DNA of 64,000 nucleotides from Ophioderma brevispina (Eukaryota; Echinodermata; Ophiuroidea; Amphilepidida; Ophiodermatidae): assembly GCA_023653785.1 (NCBI GenBank), contig JAMKCH010002838.1, forward strand, positions 62,001-126,000, given 5' to 3'. Position numbers and translations under genes: made by a program. The notes under the pieces were generated by a model, which did no database searches, was not told the DNA's origin, and saw only the letters and a program-made list of their open reading frames with translations. Below, in pieces: positions 9,906 to 21,899 of this stretch. Positions within the stretch are counted from its first letter, which is position 1. Each line of letters opens with the position of its first letter.

Positions 9906-10586
9906 AATAGCATTGGTTGTTTAAAGGGGTGGTGCTTTATTAATCTGGACCTTTTAATTGCGTTTTGCATTATACTTAGTAATTTTGTCATTGATTTGAG
10001 GGGTTATGGATATGGTAGTGTTCAATGCATCTTCATAAACTATTTTTATGAAACAAATGCCTGACGTTTCTACACATGAGGCAGGACTTCACTTAACTCC
10101 TAACCTATTTTAGTGAAGGCCCACCCCATGAAAACACTATAAATCTGCCCGCACACATAAGACATTCTGGTTTGCTGACTGCTGATTATTGCTGGTCTAA
10201 ACATTTCCAATATGGTCGTTAGATTTAAAGGGGCACTTGTGATCCATCCTTGCCTCGTCCCCACGACTTACCTAAAAATTTACAATCCACCTGACGCTGA
10301 ACCTTGTTTAAATCTTAGGGCTAAGTGGATATTTGGTTTGGAATTTTGATCATGAACTGACAGTAAATAAGACAATGAAAGTCAATGTTTTTATTTTTTG
10401 TTAAAGTTTTCCCGTAAATTCAAGTCATTCATCATAATGAGGCAACTATTTCATTTTCATTTTCATTATTCGTATTTTGGCCAGTAACAGCCATTTACCA
10501 ACCTTCAGCCTGCTCTAATACCTACAATAATATAGAGTTATTCCTATTTTTAAATATCGATCGGCGATTAAGCGTGCTCACACACC
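9906..10586. other. No gene seen
   Basis: TTTAAAGGGGTGGTG at about 9921 and TTTAAAGGGGCACTTG at about 10225 resemble the TTAAAGG borders of the MITEs elsewhere in the window, but I found no matching inverted partner. Confidence 0.4.
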
Positions 10587-10730
10587 ATGCTTACGTACAC
10601 AAAGAGAGTAGTGCCGACTGCTTCACCACGCCGCCCGCTTGAACGACCGTACAATTATTCAGTTAGGCTTGGAGAATATCTGACAAGTCAAACTATTCTG
10701 CCAAGATTTTTACACTCTCATAATTTATAA
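10587..10730 (+). CDS. Small open frame, 47 codons, unrecognised
   Basis: Begins MLTYTKRVVPTASPRRPLER and ends at a TAA at 10728. It is basic, Pro/Arg-rich in the middle and CpG-containing, unlike the AT-rich flanks, which makes it look more like coding or promoter sequence. No domain recognised. Confidence 0.2.
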   Translation: MLTYTKRVVPTASPRRPLERPYNYSVRLGEYLTSQTILPRFLHSHNL

Positions 10731-10993
10731 AAGAAAGAAAGAAAATGTATGCGGCAGCCTTAGTGTATTTAGGAAACGATCATTCCTTTTCATGAAAAAA
10801 TAATGAGATTTACCAAGCAAAAACCACTATGCTATGTTATTAGGCCTATGCGTCGACTTGGAGTCCTTCTACCTGTAAGCGAAGGATGAAACAAGTTCAG
10901 TCTCCGGACCCGGGAAATTGGCGTAGAATTTAAATATTCGAAATTTAGTACAACAGGTCTTTTGAGCTCCGTTGGATCAACAACAGCTGATAA

Positions 10994-11119
10994 TATTTAA
11001 AATATGCCCACTACAAATACATATCGGATGAAATTCGCGTTGAAGTGCAACCCCAACCCGGCAGCCCTTTCAAACATGCAGTGGATTGGGGTGCTAGTGC
11101 AAGTTGCTTGGCCGAATGA
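10994..11119 (+). CDS. Short open stretch without start codon, exon-like
   Basis: Forty open codons follow a TAA at 10991. The translation contains DEIRVEVQPQPGSPFKHAVD and reads like protein, ending at a TGA at 11117. A second protein-like stretch follows in another frame (about 11123-11250). The two may be pieces of one exon separated by a frame error. No family is assigned. Confidence 0.2.
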   Translation, partial: YLKYAHYKYISDEIRVEVQPQPGSPFKHAVDWGASASCLAE

Positions 11120-11775
11120 GCCCTGAAAAACCCATGATCATCCCGGTTTTGGCAATACGATGGACGCACATCGCCCGTGCAGGGACTGTTTTAATCGCGG
11201 TCAACCCCTCCCACAAACAACTTATGCAAAGTAGTTCATATCAGTAAAAAAATGAAAAAAATGAATATTAACTGAAAATACACCGTTTCCCCGTCAATCA
11301 TCATGTCTGTTTTGGTTTTATTATACAAATTCCTGGGGGATCACCCTAAGCCCAATATACTTTAATGCCAAATATATACCGCTTTACACAAAAAAGATGA
11401 TCCCAAAACCACGTTTCGATCTGAGCTTAAGGTCAGCTTTTGACAACATTTGTTTTATAATCAAAATTGTTCTTTTGAAGGCGTAGCTAGTCAGCAGGAG
11501 CAGAAATTTGAACATGGAATAAAATTAATCCTAAGATTCCATCTTGTGATGTACTTACTTTTTCTAAACACGACGAAAAAGAAAGCACTCCCGCTAAAAT
11601 CTGGCTCATTTCCCGTCTCGCAGATCGTTTCGTTTATAATTAAAGTTAGGAGAATGGCGATGACTGACTGCGTTTGTTGGCAGTTTTAAATTTTTCACAG
11701 GAAATATAATTCATCTTCGATGTTAGGAAGCTATATAAATATTCCAACATACCAGGGAAGGTGGAAAACAACTAG

Positions 11776-11982
11776 TCAATTCAAACGGTCCCTGACAATG
11801 CTTTGCACACTTTGTATCATGTTGGTGCCTGTAACAGTACCGTAAGCCTGGGTGAAGATTCGCCGAGTCGATACAAATGAACGTCCCGGAATACCTCTAT
11901 ATTTGTCACAAGACCACCCTACATTTAGAAAGTTTTTGCATAACCTGTTCTTTGGTTTAAATCTAACTAAATCACCAATCAC
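11776..11982 (-). CDS. Open frame of 68 codons, unrecognised
   Basis: On the minus strand the frame begins MIGDLVRFKPKNRLCKNFLN and stays open to a stop at 11776. Residue composition is mixed and hydrophilic, compatible with an exon. No neighbouring exon or domain supports it. Confidence 0.2.
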   Translation of the reverse strand: MIGDLVRFKPKNRLCKNFLNVGWSCDKYRGIPGRSFVSTRRIFTQAYGTVTGTNMIQSVQSIVRDRLN

Positions 11983-12949
11983 AAGATGTGATCAAAAGAA
12001 CAAACCTTGATAATTTTCTTTGAAAATGCAAAAAAAATAATGAACTTGTAGGGATTTCAGCATCTCAAACGCGTGCAGAAAATCATAACCCGGTGCGGGT
12101 TACGGAAACTAACACCCGACTTTCATCATGTGCCGCCTAATGAATATGAAATAAGACCTCATCACTGGTTTCCAACAAGAACTAAGAACAACTCCATGGC
12201 CAATACTGATTACACTTGCGCAATCCCTAAAAATCCAGAAAATGAGGTTTTGTGCAGTGTAAAATCAAGATAACATTTAAACAAGCAGCACTGCCAATCA
12301 GGCCCATTGTTGAGGGTTGATGATAAAGCTATTCATAAAAGTGTGAAATGTCCATGCATGAGTGAACCATCTCTCCATTCATCAGTGACCTAATCTTCTA
12401 CTTGTCCTATATAACATTATTGTCCAGAATTACCGTCTTTGTATTTGAGAAGTGCTGCTCTCCTGTCAAGTAATAAGTTAAAGAGTGGGGGCACTTGTTT
12501 CAAAGGTGGTATAGGATCGTTCAACAATAAAACGCGTAAAAAAAAAGGGTCTCTTTTTTTTCAAACAGAGAGGTACGGCACGTAATGGATTAGGGTGTCA
12601 AAACAGTAACATAATGGAACAAAGGGTCATGTTTTTTTCACCAACACTGACATTTTGATGTAACAAGATCAAAATCAATAAAAATATTGTAATTTGGAAT
12701 AGAAGCCACCTGAGGGCAGAGCCAATGGATTATTATCAGCCAATGCCTTGCGTTACTTGTTAGGGTCGCAAACTGACAAAAGACTTGTTTTATGGTAGCA
12801 AAAAAAAACAAACATGCTGTTTATGGTATGTGAAAAAATCCTCATCTGATTCAGCTATGTAATGTGCTTGCATTCTTTCTTTTTTTCTATTATAATGTAA
12901 TGGCATTTTTGTTTGTTTGTTGATTGACTTTTTGTCTGTACGTGTGTGT
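11983..12949. other. No gene seen
   Basis: An open frame at 12073-12273 (plus) is hydrophilic but has no splice support and no family. The remainder is AT-rich intergenic sequence. Confidence 0.4.
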
Positions 12950-13300
12950 GTGGAATAAGATTGCATTTTGTGTTTTGGGGTGGTTTTTTATGAGTTGGTT
13001 GGAGTGTATGTTGCTTGTTGATTTTATGGATTTGTTTATTGTGTGTGGGTTCGTGTGTTTTGTGTGTGTGTGGTGTAGGAGTGGGTTGTTGTTTAAATTG
13101 GGTGTATTTGTGTGTTGGTGGGTGGGTGGGTGTGGGTTGGTGGGCATGGTTGTGCTTTGTTTGTTTTTGGGTGCGTGCGCCGTGTTGTTGTTGTGTGTCT
13201 GAATGTGTGTGCGGAGGTGTGTGTGTGTGTGTGGGTAGGGGTGTGGTTGTGTGTGGGTGTGTGTATGTGGTGTGGATGTCAGTTTTCACGTGGTTGGGTG
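12950..13300. repeat. GT-rich low-complexity tract (TG/TGGG/TTG words)
   Basis: The plus strand is nearly devoid of C for 350 bases, with TGTGTGTG runs at about 13060-13070 and 13215-13235. Overlapping open frames on both strands (Cys/Val/Gly-rich on plus, Thr/His/Pro-rich on minus) follow directly from the composition and are rejected as genes. It adjoins a LINE 3' end. Confidence 0.8.
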
Positions 13301-13560
13301 GGTTGGTTTATGATATTTTTAAGCGGATATTTTTTATAATATACCATACTTTTGTCAAGGGGTCCTTTTTATATCTTGCTTTTGATGTATTATTATTTCT
13401 TTTAATTCTGTAATATTGTACTTTGTAATTCTAATTCTTGTTTTCTTGTATGTTTTTTAATCCTTTTAATGTTCATAGGGCCTTATGGAAAGCAGTGCTG
13501 GTTCATTGATTGAGGCTACCCTCTTTAAGAGTCTGAATAATAAAAATACAAATACAAAAT
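13301..13560 (+). mobile_element. 3' end of a non-LTR retrotransposon (CR1/L2-like tail)
   Basis: TTTTGATGTATTATTATTTC and T-rich sequence lead into a block containing GGCTACCCTCTTTAAGAGTC and then AATAAAAATACAAATACAAA at 13539-13558. A conserved 3' block followed by AATAAA and a short tandem tail is typical of 5'-truncated CR1/L2-type LINEs. No reverse transcriptase remains. The class is inferred from the tail style only. Confidence 0.55.
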
Positions 13561-16500
13561 GTTTTTTAGTCGGTGGAATTCTTGTTTAGGGGTGCTTGTA
13601 GGAATCCATGTTCACGCATCATAATCCCCGTTGAATACACTGGCCCCCCGGGAGGTCAACAAATGGGTATACTGAAATAGAGGCTACCGAGACTGTTTGT
13701 TTACATTTTCCATGTCAGCCTTCTCATTATCAGCCACTTACATAAGTTCCCAGATACCGATTGACCTAATAGTATGGCCTATATAGTATAACTCTTAAAA
13801 TGCTAACTGTGTAGTCAATAAGCAAACGGTTTGACTGTTCTTGTGAAAAACAAACACGTTTCATTTTTGAAAGGTCTTGAATATGTCATTTACGACTGTT
13901 TCTAGACCTAAACAAAAGTTTGGATACCGACTTTTATTAGAAAAATAAGAACCATGTAACAACTTTAGTAATAAAATACTAATTTCCTTGACAAATATCA
14001 TGGCATGTTACGCTTAGGTCCACTTACAGGGGATCTCACTACAAAAATAATACAACCAGTGGGCAAAACGGTGGCCCTCTTTGATAAAAATAGGGGGTGC
14101 ACCACAATCAATTTGTTTACATTTGAAATCACTGATAGTGGCTTTATATTAGAGAGACCTTGGGACATTTTCCAGAATGAAGCACCCCAATTTTTTTCAA
14201 ACCTGTTTTTTTTTTCATATGGAATCTACTCATTGCCAATGTATTAACTAATTGGCCAATACCACGATACGACGACTAACCCGTATTTGGCTAAATTCAT
14301 TTCAGGTGTCATTTGGATCTTATATTAGAATAGAATCACACCCAGAGGGCGTTTATGAATCCAATCCCCACAATGCATCGTTTTTGGGAAATTTGCACTC
14401 AATAGGGTCATGTGAACCACATCAATATCCTCTTACCACATCAACACCCTGACTTTAAATGTCTCATTTCGCCAAAAGCCGTTAGTACTTAAGGGAATTT
14501 TATGCATGATTATGAAATATCTTGTGGTTCTTAAACTTTTTGCAACACTTTTTACCCTAAGTACCTGATGTGTTATACAAGTAACGTTAAATCTCGGCAC
14601 ATGGCTAGCATTCAGGATTGATTCAAAACACCCTCTGGATCAAACCTGAAATGATAAGCCGAAACATGCGGTCTTTAGGCCTCATGAAGTCATCCGGTGT
14701 ATCGTCTTTTTTTTTTGCATGTTGATGAGGTGACTTCACGCAGAAATCCAAGATCTTTTTTTTATAGCCGGAAGTGGACATCCGGGCATTTGGAAAAATA
14801 AGCTTTAAAGCACAATTGCGTAAAAACCCAAATCATCGATATCGCTGAACGCGTAGTGTCGTGCAATGTGTTTTTGGGGGGGGGGGAATTTTGTGCACTT
14901 TTGTTGTACTGCATACAGGGAATTCCCTTAGCTCGTTCACGTAGGTGCACGTCGTCCGTACCTACCTCCTACAACGCTACGGTGCCTTACTCTATTGAAA
15001 ACCGGGATGGTTGCGCAGCGGATCCGATGCGGATAAGCAAATCAGAATCAGTACAAATCAATCCCTTATTGAAAATCTGTACCTTTGATGTAGTCCTAAT
15101 TTTTTATATTATACGCACGTTGTTTCCTTGCCTGATTTTCCATTCATGGTTAAAATCTGATGATTTTGAAACGGTGATTTCTTTCTTAACCGTTAAAAAT
15201 CGCAATTTTAAACATAGCAGTCGCCCACTATATCAGGTGATCCGCCCCTGGTTGTTCCCGTTAATTTTTCCCTTTTAGAATACGCACGAGCACGATAATT
15301 TTTGCTGATTACCATAAATACGAACACCCGGCGTCCATGAAGTGGGAGACGACTGTGGTTAGCTTCCATTTTTCGGTCACTCCCACTTCGTGTCCCTTTT
15401 AGGCCAACATTTCACGGATGTAAACATGAGCTGTGCACCGTTTGTATTTTTAAAATCGAGCTAGTAGGATGCAAGACATCAAGTTTTCATCTATGCAGCG
15501 GATTTCCTGTCATCGAAGACTGTAATTACGCAAAATTCTTGACGTTGTGGCACAGATGGTGGACTGTGGATCCAGTTTTTTTTACTCTGTACCTGCCTCT
15601 TCACCAGCTTTTGTAGGGAGATAGTAGGGCTATCGTAGCGTAAACCAAGCACCCTTGGGCTATTATAGGATTCCCTGGGCTTGTCCTGGTTATGTTTTCA
15701 CCATGGTGAACGATTTGGACGTCGTCCCGCTCCCGCAATAGGACGTTATGGCAATCCTCTACTTAGGGGTTTTATTATTTCATGCTATGGCTGCCCTAAC
15801 TTAAGGAAAGTTTACGCTTTATTCCATTGTGTAATCTTCCAATGGCAGGGGGCTATGCCTGAAATAAATAAAAACCCCTAAACTGAGTATCACCCCGATT
15901 ATGTATAACAAATGTCAAACAAACTACATAAAAACGTTTCATTTTTTCTTTTGTACTTGTTTGTCCACTGGCAATAGTCAATACAACCTGCGCCAACGTT
16001 CTCCGTTACTACTTGGTCTACAACTGATCAGTGCAATTTATTAAGAATTAGTATTCTAAAAAAAAATTGTTCAAGTTCAAGTTGTAGAATTTCTTTTCTT
16101 AACTTACTATTTTTTAGTTCCAAGCCAGTTAATACCAATAGTATAATGTATACTCAATCTCCCTGATCCTCCTCAATGCACTGATGATTCACCACAGCAA
16201 ACAGTATAGCACGAGCACTACAGGTCTCGTCTATACTCACTTTCAACTACTGTCTCTGAGATGATCTCATCTCAGCTGTAATGTTTATCCCTAGGCATCC
16301 TCACCAAAAACATCGCCAGTTCGCACATGTCCACGTCAGTGAAATTTCACATGTATGTCAACATCAAGTACAACAAGTGACACCTGACCAAACAGAAATA
16401 GTTAAGACCTGCAAAAGCGCGTCACGTAGTATACAGCTGGACAAAACGTAAATTTCCCTCGTCTGGCGATGATCGATTATCTCATTTCTCAGACACCCTA

Positions 16501-17028
16501 AATTTTTAACCAATCATATAACTGTCAAACATACAATAGTATTATTAAACACCATCATGACAATGTGTTAGACTCGCAAGATCAGCGCTCACTCGTCTCA
16601 CTCTTCATTTAGCCTTCATTGATTGATGATTGATATCGATCACGTATGGTATCCGCCAATGGCTTAAAATTAAAAATAAACCGTAAACGCTCTCTTTACA
16701 AAATTAGGTAGCATTTAGTGGCAAATACTGCGACAATAAAAAAAAAAATAATACAACAGATGTAATAATGGTCAATTTAATTTTTAGAACTTCAAAGACA
16801 GACAATTAATTACCATATCTTTGAATCGCTTTCCTGTAAACAAATGGAAACAGTAAAGAAGGACATTTTGTAAGTTTTTGTATACCGGGTGGTGCCTGCA
16901 AGTGGTCCCATATTAAGTTTGGGCCATACAATAGAGTCATAAACGCTATAACCTTAGCCAGAGCAGGGGGTCTTCGTCGGCGCTAACGTGTGATTTCTGT
17001 TGGTCACAATTGAAGTCAGTCAGGATTA
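13561..17028. other. No gene seen; small inverted repeat at 15336-15392
   Basis: Open frames at 14005-14247, 14252-14452 and 14856-15278 (all plus) are not recognised and have no consistent splice context. The last is CpG-containing with a run of eleven G near 14876-14886. GAAGTGGGAG at about 15339 pairs with CTCCCACTTC at about 15382, making a loose hairpin. The remainder is AT-rich. Confidence 0.4.
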
Positions 17029-17075
17029 CGGTTTTGTTTGTTTGTTTGTTTGTTTTGTTTTTGTTTTTTATGCAT
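17029..17075. repeat. GTTT microsatellite
   Basis: Consecutive GTTT units (TTTGTTTGTTTGTTTGTTTG) degrade into T-rich sequence. Confidence 0.8.
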
Positions 17076-17164
17076 TTTGTTTTCATTCATCAACATTTTA
17101 GAACGGCTATGAGAAGTTTCGTAAACATAACCGTCATCTTGTTTTCAGCCGTGGTGGACATTAG

Positions 17165-18395
17165 GTTCTTGTCCTCTCACTCATCAACACACATTCTCCC
17201 TTCCAACACACCATCTTCCCTTCCCAAAACACCATCTTCCTCTTCCCAACACACCATCGTCTTCTTCCCAACACCCCCTTCCCAAGACCCCAACCTCCTC
17301 TCCCAAACCCCTTTCTCTCTTCCCTTCCCCATCTTCCCCCTTTCCACCCCCCATCTTCTTCCCCCTTACCAACTCCCCATTTTCTCCCCTCCCAACCACC
17401 ATATTTCCCTTTTACCCTCCATCTTCCCCTTCCAACCCCCCATCTACCCTTACCAACCCTCATCTTCCCCTTCCCAACATCCCCATCCTCCCCCTTCCGA
17501 CATCCCATCCTTCCTCCCACTCCCATCTTTCCTTCCCAACACACATCTTTCTTTTTCCCAACATCATCATCCATCTCCACTTCCCAACCTCCCCTCGCCC
17601 TTTCCATTTCCCCCTTCCCACATCCCCGTCTCTCCCTCCCACTTAATTCCCTTGTCCCTTTCCAACATACCATTCTTCCCATTCCCCAATCATCCCATCT
17701 TCCCCCTGCCCACTTCCCATCTTTCCCCTTCCAGCATCCTATTCCCCTTATCACCACCCAATCCTCTCCCCTTCCAAGACAAACCAGTATTCTTTCCCCT
17801 CTCAAACCCCTTTTCTTCTCCCCCTTTCCCCACCTTCCCTTCCCCCTTTCCAACCCATCTTCCCCTTCGAGCTTCCCAATCCCCATCTTCCCTTCCCAAC
17901 CCTCAACTTCCCCTGGCCCCAACCTCCCATCTCCCCCTTCCCCATCCCATTCGCTTTCCTTCCGTCAAACATCCATTTTCCTTCCCACCTTCCAACCTCA
18001 CATCTTTCTTTCCCACATCAGCTCACAGCTCCACTTCCCAACCCATCGCCCTTTCCCCATTTCCTCCCCCTTCCTCCTTCCCATCTTCTCCCTTCCCACT
18101 TCTCTTTTCCTTCCCTTTCCAACATACCATCTCCCCATCCCAAATTCATCCCTCTGCCCCCTTCCCAACGTCCCCATCTTCCCTTCCAGCATCCCATATT
18201 CCCCTTCAATCATCCAATCCCCCCCGTTTCCCAAAGACAAGACCAATTCTTCCCTTCTCAAACCCCTTTCTTCCCCCCTTTCCCCACCTCCCCCTTTCCA
18301 CCCCCAAATCTTCCCATCGATCGAGCTATCCAATCCCCATCTGTCACTTCTCACACCCATCTTCCCTTCCCAATCCCCATCTTCCACTTTCTTAT
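17165..18395. repeat. Polypyrimidine satellite, block 1
   Basis: Variants of the unit CCCATCTTCCCCTTCCCAAC plus AT/CT, period about 20-23 bases, repeat without break. The plus strand is almost entirely C and T with scattered A. The long plus-strand open frame over this block is Pro/Ser/Phe-rich and its minus partner Gly/Lys/Glu-rich. Both are by-products of the repeat. Confidence 0.95.
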
Positions 18396-18683
18396 ATAAA
18401 ACCTTACACCATGCAAAAATTTCAACTTTGATAAATTATCGAGGGCGCATCTATTTTTTCATATGCCAGTGTCTCTTATGGTCTGTCTGCACTGGTCTTT
18501 GTCGGTCTTTGTCTTGCAACCTTTTGCTTGCATCTATGTTTAACCTGTCTTTAACTATTTTATGGGTGTCCAATATTTTACGGCTTTGCTCCTATTTGGT
18601 CAGACCCTCCATCGTAAATTACTACTGCTTTGGTGTAAGTTATTGTATCTGTATATAGAGAATAAATTTTGAATCTTGAATCG
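18396..18683 (+). mobile_element. LINE 3' fragment inserted in the satellite
   Basis: A non-repetitive island of about 290 bases sits between satellite blocks. It ends GAGAATAAATTTTGAATCTT followed by GAATC, that is an AATAAA signal plus a short tandem (TTGAATC) tail, the usual 3' end of a 5'-truncated non-LTR retrotransposon. Open frames inside are short. Superfamily not assigned. Confidence 0.6.
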
Positions 18684-21600
18684 TCTCACCCCCTATCTTC
18701 CCCTTCCAAACCCCCATCCCCTTCCCAGCCCTCATTTCCCCTTCCCACTCCCTCTTCCCCTTCCAACATCCCATCTTCCCCTTCCCACTAACATCCTCCC
18801 GTCTCAACGTCCTCATCTTTCCCATCCCCAACATCCCCTCTTCCCTTCCACAAATCCAATCTTCCCCTCCCCAACCCATCTCCCCTTCACCAAAACTCCT
18901 AAATCTTCCCTTTCTCCCAACACCAACCTCCCCTCCAATCTCTCCATCTCCAACATCCCATCTTTTTTCCCCTTTCAACATCCCACCATCTACTTCCATA
19001 CAGCCCAACATCCTCATCGTCCCCTTCCCACATCCATCTTCCGCTTTCAGCATCTCCCATCTCCCCTCCCAACATCCCATCTTCCCCTTCCCAACATCCC
19101 CATATCCCTTCCCAACAGCCTCCCTCTCTCTCCTCCCCTCCCCCAACACCCATCCTCCCCTCCCAACATCCCTCTCCCCTTCCTAAACATCCCACATTCC
19201 CCCTTCCCAACATCCCATCACCCCTTCACACATCCCCATCTTTCCCTTTCACAACATCTAACTTCCCCTTCCCAATATCCAATCTTTCCATTTCCAACAT
19301 CCCATCTTCCCCCTTCCCACATCCCTCTTTCTTCCCCTCCCCAACACCCCTCTCCTCCCCTTCACAATCCCTCTTCCCTTCCAACATCCATATCCCCTTC
19401 CCAACAGCCCCTTACCTACCCCCCTCCCAACATCCCATCTCAGTCCCCTTCCCACATCCCCCTTTTCCCTTTCCCAAATTCCCATCTTCCCCAGTCCCAC
19501 ATCCCATCTTCCCCCCTTTCCCTACCCAAACCTCCCATCTCCCCTTCACAACACCATCCTCCATTTTTCCTTTCCCAACATTCTAACTTCCCCTTCCATG
19601 TCCACTCGTTCCATTTCCAACATCCGCATCTTCCCCCGTACAACTTCCATCTTCCCCTTCCATCCACACCATCTGCTCCCCTTCAACTCAACAATTCTTT
19701 TCTCCCAGCATTGGCATCTCCCCTCTGCTAAATCCCCCTCTTCCCCCTTCCCAACTCGCATCTCCCCCTTCCCCGCAATCCCCTCTTTTCCCCTTCCCAC
19801 ATCCCATCTTCCCCTTCCCAACGCTCTTCTCTCTCTCTCCCTCACAACACCCCATTCCCCATCTTCTTGTCCCTTCCCAACATCCCATCACCACCCTTCA
19901 CACATCCCAATCTTCCCTTTCACCAACAACATTCTAACTTCCCCTTCCCAATATCCAATCTTTATTTTCCAACATCCCATCGTTTCCCCTTTCCAACATC
20001 CCATCATCTATTTCCCAACATCTCATCTTCCCCTTCCAACAGTCCCATCTTCCGCCTTCCCAGCATCCCATCCTCCCTTCCAACATCCCCGCTTCCCCTT
20101 CGCAACATCCCATATCCCCCTTCCAAACGATCCCATTGACCCCCACCACATCCCACTCCCCCCCGTCCCACATCCAAGTCGTTCCATTATCCCCAAACTC
20201 CCAGCTTCCCCTTCCCACATCCCATCTTTCCCCTCCCACCCCATCTCACCGTCACAACATCCCATCTTCACCTTCAACATCCCAATATCCCCCTGCCCAA
20301 CACCCATTACCCCCTTCCCAACATCCCATCTCCCCTTCCCACCATCATCTTCCCTTTCCCAACACCCCATCTTCCCCCTTCCCAACATCCCATCTTCCCC
20401 TCCCCAACATCCCATCTTCCCTTTCCCACATTCTAACTTCCCCTTCCCAATTCCACTCTTTTCCATTTCCACATCCCCTCTTTCCCCTTCCCAATTTCCC
20501 ATCTTTTTGTCCCCTTCCCACATCCATTCGTCTCCCTTCCCAAATCACATGATTTCCTTATTCCCAACATTTGCATCTCCCTTCCCAACAGCCATCTTCC
20601 CCCTTTCCCTCAACATCGCATCTCCCCTTCCCAATATCCCATCTTTCCCCTTCCCAACATCCCATCTTCCCCTCCCAAATCCCTCTTTTCCCCTTCATTT
20701 CCCTCCCCCTTCCCAACATCTCATCTCTCTCCTCCCAACATCCCCTATCCCATCTTTCCCTTTCCGGGCTTTCCACATCCCATATTCCCCCTTCCCAAAC
20801 ATCCCCTCTTCTTCCTTCTCATTGTCCCCTCTTCCCCCTTCCCACATCCCAATATTCCCCTTCCCACACCCAATCTTCCCCCTTTTTCAAAGAAGAAACC
20901 CATCTTCCCCTTCCCAATCCCCCTCCCCCCTTCTAAATCTAAACCCCCAAATCCCCTTTCCAACATCCCCCTCCTTTCCCTTTTCCAACATCGCATCTTC
21001 TATGTCCCCCACAATCCATTTCCACCTTCCCAACACCCTCCCACACCCCATCTCCCCTTCACAACATCCCATCTCCCCTTCCACCATTCTAACTTCCCCT
21101 TCCCAATATCCAATCTTTTTCCCTTCCAACATCCCATCTTTCCCTTTCCAACACCCTCATCTATTTCCCAACATCTCATCTTCTCCCTCCCAACTCCCCT
21201 ATATATATCCCATCTTTCCCTTTCCAAACATCCCATCTTCCCCCTTCCCAATACATCCCATCTTCCCCTTCCCATCTTTCCCTTCTAACATTCCACATTC
21301 CCCTTCCCAACTCCCCATCTCCCCTTTTCAAGACCAAACCTCATTCCTCCCCCCTTTCCAACCACCCTCCACTCTCAAACCCATCTTCCTTCCAAACCCA
21401 CATATTCCCCCCCTTCCCATCCTCCTATTCCCCCTTTTCCCAACCATCCCATCTTCCCCTTCCCCAACCTCCCATCTTCCCCTTCCCAACATCCCACTCC
21501 CCTTCCCAACACCCATCTTCCCCTTCCCAACATCTCATCTTCTCCTCCAACATCCCCCTATACTCCCCTCTTTCCCTTTCCAAATCCCACTCCCGCTTCC

Positions 21601-21893
21601 CAAAACATCCCATCTTCTTCCTTCCAACTCCCCAGCTTCCTCCCCTTCTAACATCCCATATTCCCCTCCCAACACCCAATCTCCCCCTTCCCAAGACAAA
21701 CCCCCAGTCCTTTCCCCGCCCAAAAAACCCTCTTTCTTCCCCTTTCCAATCCCCATCTTCCTCTTCTCACCCCCTTCCTCCCTTCCAACCCTCATCTCCT
21801 TCCCAACCAACATCGTCCCTTTCCCCACATCCATCTTCCCCTTCCCAACATCCCCTCTCTTATTCACAACAATCCATCTTCCTTCGCAACGAC
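18684..21893. repeat. Polypyrimidine satellite, block 2
   Basis: This is the longest block, about 3.2 kb of the same CCCATCTTCCCCTTCCCAACAT-type unit, with variants such as CCCAATATCC and CTTCCCACATCC. Higher-order similarity is visible (CATCATCTATTTCCCAACAT near 20010 recurs in variant form near 21150 and 24260). The 773-codon plus-strand open frame is repeat-derived. The purine-rich strand is a candidate for triplex or G-quadruplex structure. Confidence 0.95.
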
Positions 21894-21899
21894 AACGAG

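Noticed and set aside
11123..11250. GTVLIAVNP in one frame, resembling the VNP motif region of myosin motor domains
   Set aside because: Only nine residues fit. The preceding RRY-IYT region and the following P-loop are absent in any frame nearby, so chance is the better explanation.
12855..13413. Overlapping open frames in the GT-rich tract
   Set aside because: Low-complexity Cys/Val/Gly and Thr/His/Pro products on both strands reflect base composition, not coding.
14005..15278. Three open frames of 66-140 codons on the plus strand
   Set aside because: No domain, no conserved-looking residues and no consistent splice signals joining them. One crosses an eleven-base G run.
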